Shown here: positions 60,409-64,000 of the stretch, in pieces
How positions within the stretch are numbered: the first letter of the stretch is position 1
Layout of the letters: every line of letters starts with the position of its first letter
Assembly (NCBI GenBank): GCA_023441965.1
Contig: JAEZNB010000078.1
Span: 32,426-96,425 of the forward strand
Origin: Bacillota bacterium
GTDB taxonomy: Bacteria > Bacillota > Clostridia > Lachnospirales > Lachnospiraceae
DNA length: 64,000 bases
Reading direction: 5' to 3'
Made by a program: the position numbers and the translations under genes
Notes under the pieces: model-generated
What the model was told of the DNA's origin: nothing
Databases searched by the model: none
The model's input: only the letters and a program-made list of their open reading frames with translations

Positions 60409-61596
60409 ATGAAGAAGCTTCTGATAATTGGAATATTGCTTATGATGATCTTCCTCTTATCCGGCTGCAGTCTGGCAGGCGGCGATTACCGCAACGGCAG
60501 GAAATGTTTTGTCAGCGGGAATTACGAAGAGGCAGCGGCCTGTTTTGCCAAAGCAATCGATAAGAATCCGAATCGGGCAGACTATTATATCGATTACGGC
60601 ATGGCTTTGATATCGCTGCAGCGTTTCGATGAGGCGATAGAGCAGTTTGACCGTGTCTATATGGATAAGAATATTCCGATGGTCAGGGAGAATAATAAAC
60701 GGGCCTTAAGAGGCAAGGGGATTACATATTATAATAGGAAGCAGTATCAGGAGGCAATCAGCCAATTTGATGCAGCCTTGGCCATCGGTGCATTATCCGA
60801 GCTGGATATGGATATATTGTATTATAAGGGAGATGCACTTGTCACGATAGGCGAATATGAGCAGGCGGGGGCCACCTATAGCCGTATCATAGAGCGAAAC
60901 AGCAAGGAGGCCGAAGCGTTCGGCAAACGTGCCTATACTTATTTAAGAGCAGGAGAATTCGATCAGAGTCTGGCGGACTATGAGGAAGCAATCAGACTGG
61001 AGCCGGATAACTTTGCGTACTACTTCGGTAAATATGAGCTGATGCTGGCGAGAAAGGACGAAGTTGGAGCGTCAGCCGTGTTAAGCCAAGCTGCGGCAAT
61101 TGAAGCGGACTCTAAGGAGGACCGTTATCATCAGGCAAGGATCCGTTATTATCAGGGGAACTATGATGCAGCCCTGACAGAGCTTTCCGAGGGCTTTGCA
61201 CAGGGCTTTCCGGAAGCGCATTTTTATATCGGAGAGATCTATGCCAAACAGAAGGATTACGCAACTGCCATCTACTACTATGAGAAATATATAGAGAAGG
61301 GTAATGTGACGGAAACCTCGGTCTATAATCAGCTGGCATACTGCTATATGAAGCAGGGGGCTCCGGCGAAGGCTCTGCCTTATCTGGAAACCGGGATCAG
61401 TATCGGGGACGCGGTTACTCTGAAGGTATTAAGAAAGAATGAGATCATAGCACTGGAACAGCTGGGACAATTTGAAGCCGCCCGGGAAAAGCTCACAAGC
61501 TACCGAAAGGATTATCCTACAGATAAGGATGCTGCCAGGGAAGCAGTGTTCCTGGAAACCCGAATGGTCAGTGGCACAGCAGAAGAGACGGAATGA
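60409..61596 (+). CDS. TPR-repeat lipoprotein
   Basis: About 395 residues. Lipoprotein signal LSGC, then tandem tetratricopeptide repeats through residue 380 (GNYEEAAACFAKAIDKNPNRADYY; QYQEAISQFDAALAIG; GEFDQSLADYEEAIRLEPDN; DYATAIYYYEKYIEKG). It is a protein-protein interaction scaffold on the outer face of the membrane; partner unknown. The ATG at 60409 follows CGGAGGG; the longer frame from 60313 has no signal or ribosome site. HflX follows after 45 bases. Confidence 0.85.
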   Translation: MKKLLIIGILLMMIFLLSGCSLAGGDYRNGRKCFVSGNYEEAAACFAKAIDKNPNRADYYIDYGMALISLQRFDEAIEQFDRVYMDKNIPMVRENNKRALRGKGITYYNRKQYQEAISQFDAALAIGALSELDMDILYYKGDALVTIGEYEQAGATYSRIIERNSKEAEAFGKRAYTYLRAGEFDQSLADYEEAIRLEPDNFAYYFGKYELMLARKDEVGASAVLSQAAAIEADSKEDRYHQARIRYYQGNYDAALTELSEGFAQGFPEAHFYIGEIYAKQKDYATAIYYYEKYIEKGNVTETSVYNQLAYCYMKQGAPAKALPYLETGISIGDAVTLKVLRKNEIIALEQLGQFEAAREKLTSYRKDYPTDKDAAREAVFLETRMVSGTAEETE

Positions 61597-61641
61597 GAGA
61601 GAAGATCCTATCATAAGGATTTGCAACAGGAGAAGGAAGCC

Positions 61642-62886
61642 ATGGCAGAGTTATATGATATGAAGGAGCAGCAGGAGCGCTTTATACTGGTAGGTGTTGC
61701 CGTATCTGATAATGACGATACGGCAGAGTCTTTGGAGGAGCTGGAGGAGCTCTGTGTAACAGCCGGAGCGATAACCGTAGGCAAGGTCATACAGAACCGC
61801 GAGAGTATCCATCCCGCCACCTATATCGGGAAGGGTAAGATAGAAGAGGTAAGGGAGCTGGCTTTTGAGAATGACGCCAGCGGAGTGGTTTGTGATGACG
61901 AGCTGACACCGGCCCAGCTGAAGAACCTGGAGGAGGCACTCCAGATGAAGGTTTTGGACCGTACCGTCATGATTCTGGATATCTTTGCAAAGCGGGCAAG
62001 CACCAGAGAGGGTAAGATCCAGGTAGAGATGGCGCAATTAAAGTACCGCTCCACCAGACTGATCGGACTTCGAAATTCCTTGTCCAGGCTCGGCGGTGGT
62101 ATCGGTACCAGGGGTCCCGGTGAGAAGAAGCTGGAGGTAGATCGCCGTCTGATCAAAGACAGGATCAATGTACTCCGCCATGAGCTTGAGGATGTGAAGA
62201 AGAATCGGGAGACAGCCAGGAGCCTGCGTAACAAAAGCATGCTTCCGGTGGTAGCTATCGTAGGCTATACCAATGCCGGAAAGTCAACGCTGCTGAACCT
62301 ATTGACCAAGGCAGGGGTGTTGGAGGAGGATAAGCTCTTCGCCACCCTGGACCCGACCACCAGGAGCTATACCCTGGAGAGTGGGCAGCAGGTATTATTC
62401 ACGGATACGGTAGGCTTTATCAGAAAGCTGCCGCATCATTTGGTGGATTCCTTCCGCTCAACACTGGAGGAAGCCAAGTATGCGGATATCATACTACATG
62501 TAGTGGACAGCTCCAACCCGGACGCATATAAACAGATGCATATCGTGTATGATACCCTGGGAAAGCTGGGAATTCAGGATAAGGTTATTATCACCGCCTT
62601 CAACAAGCAGGATAAGCTGGATGCAGAGCAGATTATGAAGGATTTCAAAGCAGACTATACTGTGAAGATCTCGGCAAGGACAGGGCAGGATATCCCTAAG
62701 CTGCTGGATATCATAGAAACAGTGCTGAAGGAACGGAAGGTGCTGGTGGAGAAGGTGTTCTCTTACAATGAGGCAGGTAAGATTCAGGCTGTCCGTAAAT
62801 ACGGCCAGCTGCTGGAGGAAGAATACCGGCAGGAAGGGATCTATGTAAAGGCTTATGTACCTAAGGAGGTATTCTTACAGCTGTAA
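61642..62886 (+). CDS. hflX: GTPase HflX
   Basis: 414 residues; ribosome-associated GTPase that splits stalled or stressed ribosomes. N-terminal HflX domain with GGIGTRGPGEKKLEVDRR at 152-170, G1 GYTNAGKS at 208-215, G3 DTVGFI, G4 NKQD and the C-terminal lobe VLVEKVFSY. The ATG at 61642 is chosen, with GAAGGA before it; the TTG at 61621 precedes that site. Confidence 0.95.
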   Translation: MAELYDMKEQQERFILVGVAVSDNDDTAESLEELEELCVTAGAITVGKVIQNRESIHPATYIGKGKIEEVRELAFENDASGVVCDDELTPAQLKNLEEALQMKVLDRTVMILDIFAKRASTREGKIQVEMAQLKYRSTRLIGLRNSLSRLGGGIGTRGPGEKKLEVDRRLIKDRINVLRHELEDVKKNRETARSLRNKSMLPVVAIVGYTNAGKSTLLNLLTKAGVLEEDKLFATLDPTTRSYTLESGQQVLFTDTVGFIRKLPHHLVDSFRSTLEEAKYADIILHVVDSSNPDAYKQMHIVYDTLGKLGIQDKVIITAFNKQDKLDAEQIMKDFKADYTVKISARTGQDIPKLLDIIETVLKERKVLVEKVFSYNEAGKIQAVRKYGQLLEEEYRQEGIYVKAYVPKEVFLQL

Positions 62887-62980
62887 AGGATGCCGCGAAA
62901 TAGCAGAAAGAATGAGGGTTGGCAGGGCATTCATCGGCAAATAAACAAGGAAACTTAATAGGAATTAATGACTAATTTAA

Positions 62981-63027
62981 ATACTAGATATAGTGTAAGG
63001 TTGAAAAAATCTTCATATATCTAGTAT
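62981..63027. promoter_or_regulatory. Pair of NrdR-like boxes upstream of nrdD
   Basis: ATACTAGATATAGTGT (62981-62996) matches the NrdR consensus ACACTATATATAGTGT at 14 of 16 bases. A weaker copy (10 of 16) begins exactly 31 bases later at 63012, the usual three-turn spacing, ending 7 bases before the -35. The two also form a 14-bp inverted repeat, so a role as the hflX terminator is an alternative. Confidence 0.55.
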
Positions 63028-63034
63028 TTTTGTA

Positions 63035-63063
63035 TTGACTATCCAATTATAATCTGCTACTAT
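63035..63063 (+). promoter_or_regulatory. Promoter of nrdD
   Basis: TTGACT (63035-63040), a 17-base spacer and TACTAT (63058-63063). Confidence 0.65.
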
Positions 63064-63126
63064 AAAAACATAAGCCATACAAGCAAAATCTCTCCTTTGA
63101 GAGAGCGGGAAGGGAGACAGTTACAT

Positions 63127-64000
63127 ATGATTAGCGTAGTGAAGAGAGACGGGCAGGTTGCTGAATTTACCCTGCAGAAAATCAGTGATGCAGTTACCAA
63201 GGCTTTCAAGGCCACAGAGAAATTTTATACGGATGAGATCATCAGTTTGATTTCCTTAAGAGTAACCTCTGATTTTCAGAAGAAGATTAAGGACAATTTG
63301 ATCCACGTGGAGGATATCCAGGACAGTGTGGAGAATGTTTTGGAACAAACCGGTTACACGGATGTGGCAAAGGCCTATATCTTGTACCGTAAGAATAGAG
63401 AAAAGATCCGTAATATGAAGTCCACCATTCTCGATTATAAAGAGATCGTGAACAGCTATGTGAAGGAAGAGGACTGGAGAGTAAAGGAGAATTCCACCGT
63501 AACCTATTCCGTCGGCGGTTTGATCTTACATAATTCAGGCTCTGTTACTGCAAACTACTGGCTCTCGGAAATTTATGACGAGGAGATTGCAAATGCACAC
63601 CGCAATGCAGACATCCATCTCCATGATCTGTCCATGCTGACCGGTTATTGCGCAGGCTGGTCCTTAAAGCAGCTGATTAAGGAAGGACTTGGCGGTATTC
63701 CCGGAAAGATTACCTCTTCCCCTGCCAGTCATCTGTCCACACTCTGTAACCAGATGGTAAATTTCCTTGGGATCATGCAGAATGAATGGGCAGGAGCGCA
63801 GGCCTTCTCCTCCTTTGACACCTACCTGGCTCCCTTCGTTAAGATTGATAACCTGACATATAAGGAAGTAAAGCAGTGCATTCAGTCCTTTGTCTATGGG
63901 GTTAACACACCGAGCCGTTGGGGAACACAGGCTCCGTTCTCCAATATTACCCTTGACTGGACCGTACCCAATGACCTTGCAGAGCTGCCCTGTATCGTAG
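63127..64000 (+). CDS. nrdD: Anaerobic ribonucleoside-triphosphate reductase (class III), C-terminus cut by window edge
   Basis: Reduces ribonucleoside triphosphates with a glycyl radical. The first 291 residues are present. An N-terminal ATP-cone regulatory domain (VVKRDGQVAEFTLQKISDAVTKAF, to about 95) is followed by the catalytic barrel: SVGGLILHNSGSVTANYWL, NADIHLHDLSMLTGYCAGWSLKQL (contains a catalytic-site Cys) and GVNTPSRWGTQAPFSNI. The glycyl-radical C-terminus is beyond the window. NrdR-like boxes precede it. Confidence 0.95.
   Translation, partial: MISVVKRDGQVAEFTLQKISDAVTKAFKATEKFYTDEIISLISLRVTSDFQKKIKDNLIHVEDIQDSVENVLEQTGYTDVAKAYILYRKNREKIRNMKSTILDYKEIVNSYVKEEDWRVKENSTVTYSVGGLILHNSGSVTANYWLSEIYDEEIANAHRNADIHLHDLSMLTGYCAGWSLKQLIKEGLGGIPGKITSSPASHLSTLCNQMVNFLGIMQNEWAGAQAFSSFDTYLAPFVKIDNLTYKEVKQCIQSFVYGVNTPSRWGTQAPFSNITLDWTVPNDLAELPCIV

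Overview
The window looks like the chromosome of an anaerobic, spore-forming Clostridia, most likely a plant-polysaccharide-degrading member of the Lachnospiraceae. Supporting signs are the dipicolinate synthase pair, a Csp-like subtilase, an oxygen-sensitive class III ribonucleotide reductase, a membrane pyrophosphatase, subunits of a sodium-pump decarboxylase, strong AGGAGG-type ribosome sites, moderate GC and many carbohydrate-active enzymes. This assignment is inference from gene content; no rRNA or tRNA gene was seen.

Layout. Positions 1-2.2 kb (minus): end-truncated asparagine synthase, dpaB, dpaA. 2.5-8.4 kb (plus): a complete Opp/Dpp-type peptide transporter. 8.6-11.9 kb: an acetyltransferase, a membrane protein of unknown function and a polyprenyl-phosphate sugar transferase. 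12.0-13.6 kb: a soluble chemoreceptor with a C-terminal sensor-like domain. 13.6-37.7 kb (plus): a long carbohydrate locus. 37.9-40.1 kb (minus): a chemoreceptor fused to a sugar-binding domain. 40.4-46.2 kb: a cytochrome b5-like protein, two Sm-like/Gly-rich paralogues, a 222-bp palindrome, GH1, GH2 and an acetyltransferase. 46.4-53.6 kb: FtsH, a Csp-like S8 protease, an XRE regulator with IGG repeats, and an ABC-F ATPase behind a leader peptide and terminator. 54-64 kb: OadB/OadG, H+-PPase, an AraC regulator, an esterase lipoprotein, a TPR lipoprotein, HflX and the start of NrdD.

The 13.6-37.7 kb locus reads as a beta-mannan (galacto/gluco-mannan) utilisation system. Imported mannooligosaccharides would be deacetylated (SGNH esterase), stripped of galactose (GH27), cut (GH113), and phosphorolysed (two GH130 enzymes). 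Mannobiose would be epimerised to mannosylglucose (AGE-family epimerase), and mannose 6-phosphate would enter glycolysis through ManA. Two LacI regulators sit inside it. None of these enzymes has a visible signal peptide, so processing is cytoplasmic.

The least explained part is 19.6-32.7 kb. One operon encodes two complete SBP-plus-permease-pair importers, with no ATPase. They are arranged around a membrane-anchored NHL/TPR protein, a Yip1-like membrane protein and an 859-residue membrane-anchored extracytoplasmic protein that resembles the DUF5696 family. The first binding protein is fused to two carbohydrate-binding-like modules. This is the best candidate for an undescribed glycan capture or sensing machine. 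Other points of note are the ABC-F attenuation leader, the two chemoreceptors with cytoplasmic C-terminal sensors, the 222-bp palindrome, a shared TGCA operator array, and a possible three-way-junction RNA ahead of the second GH130 gene.
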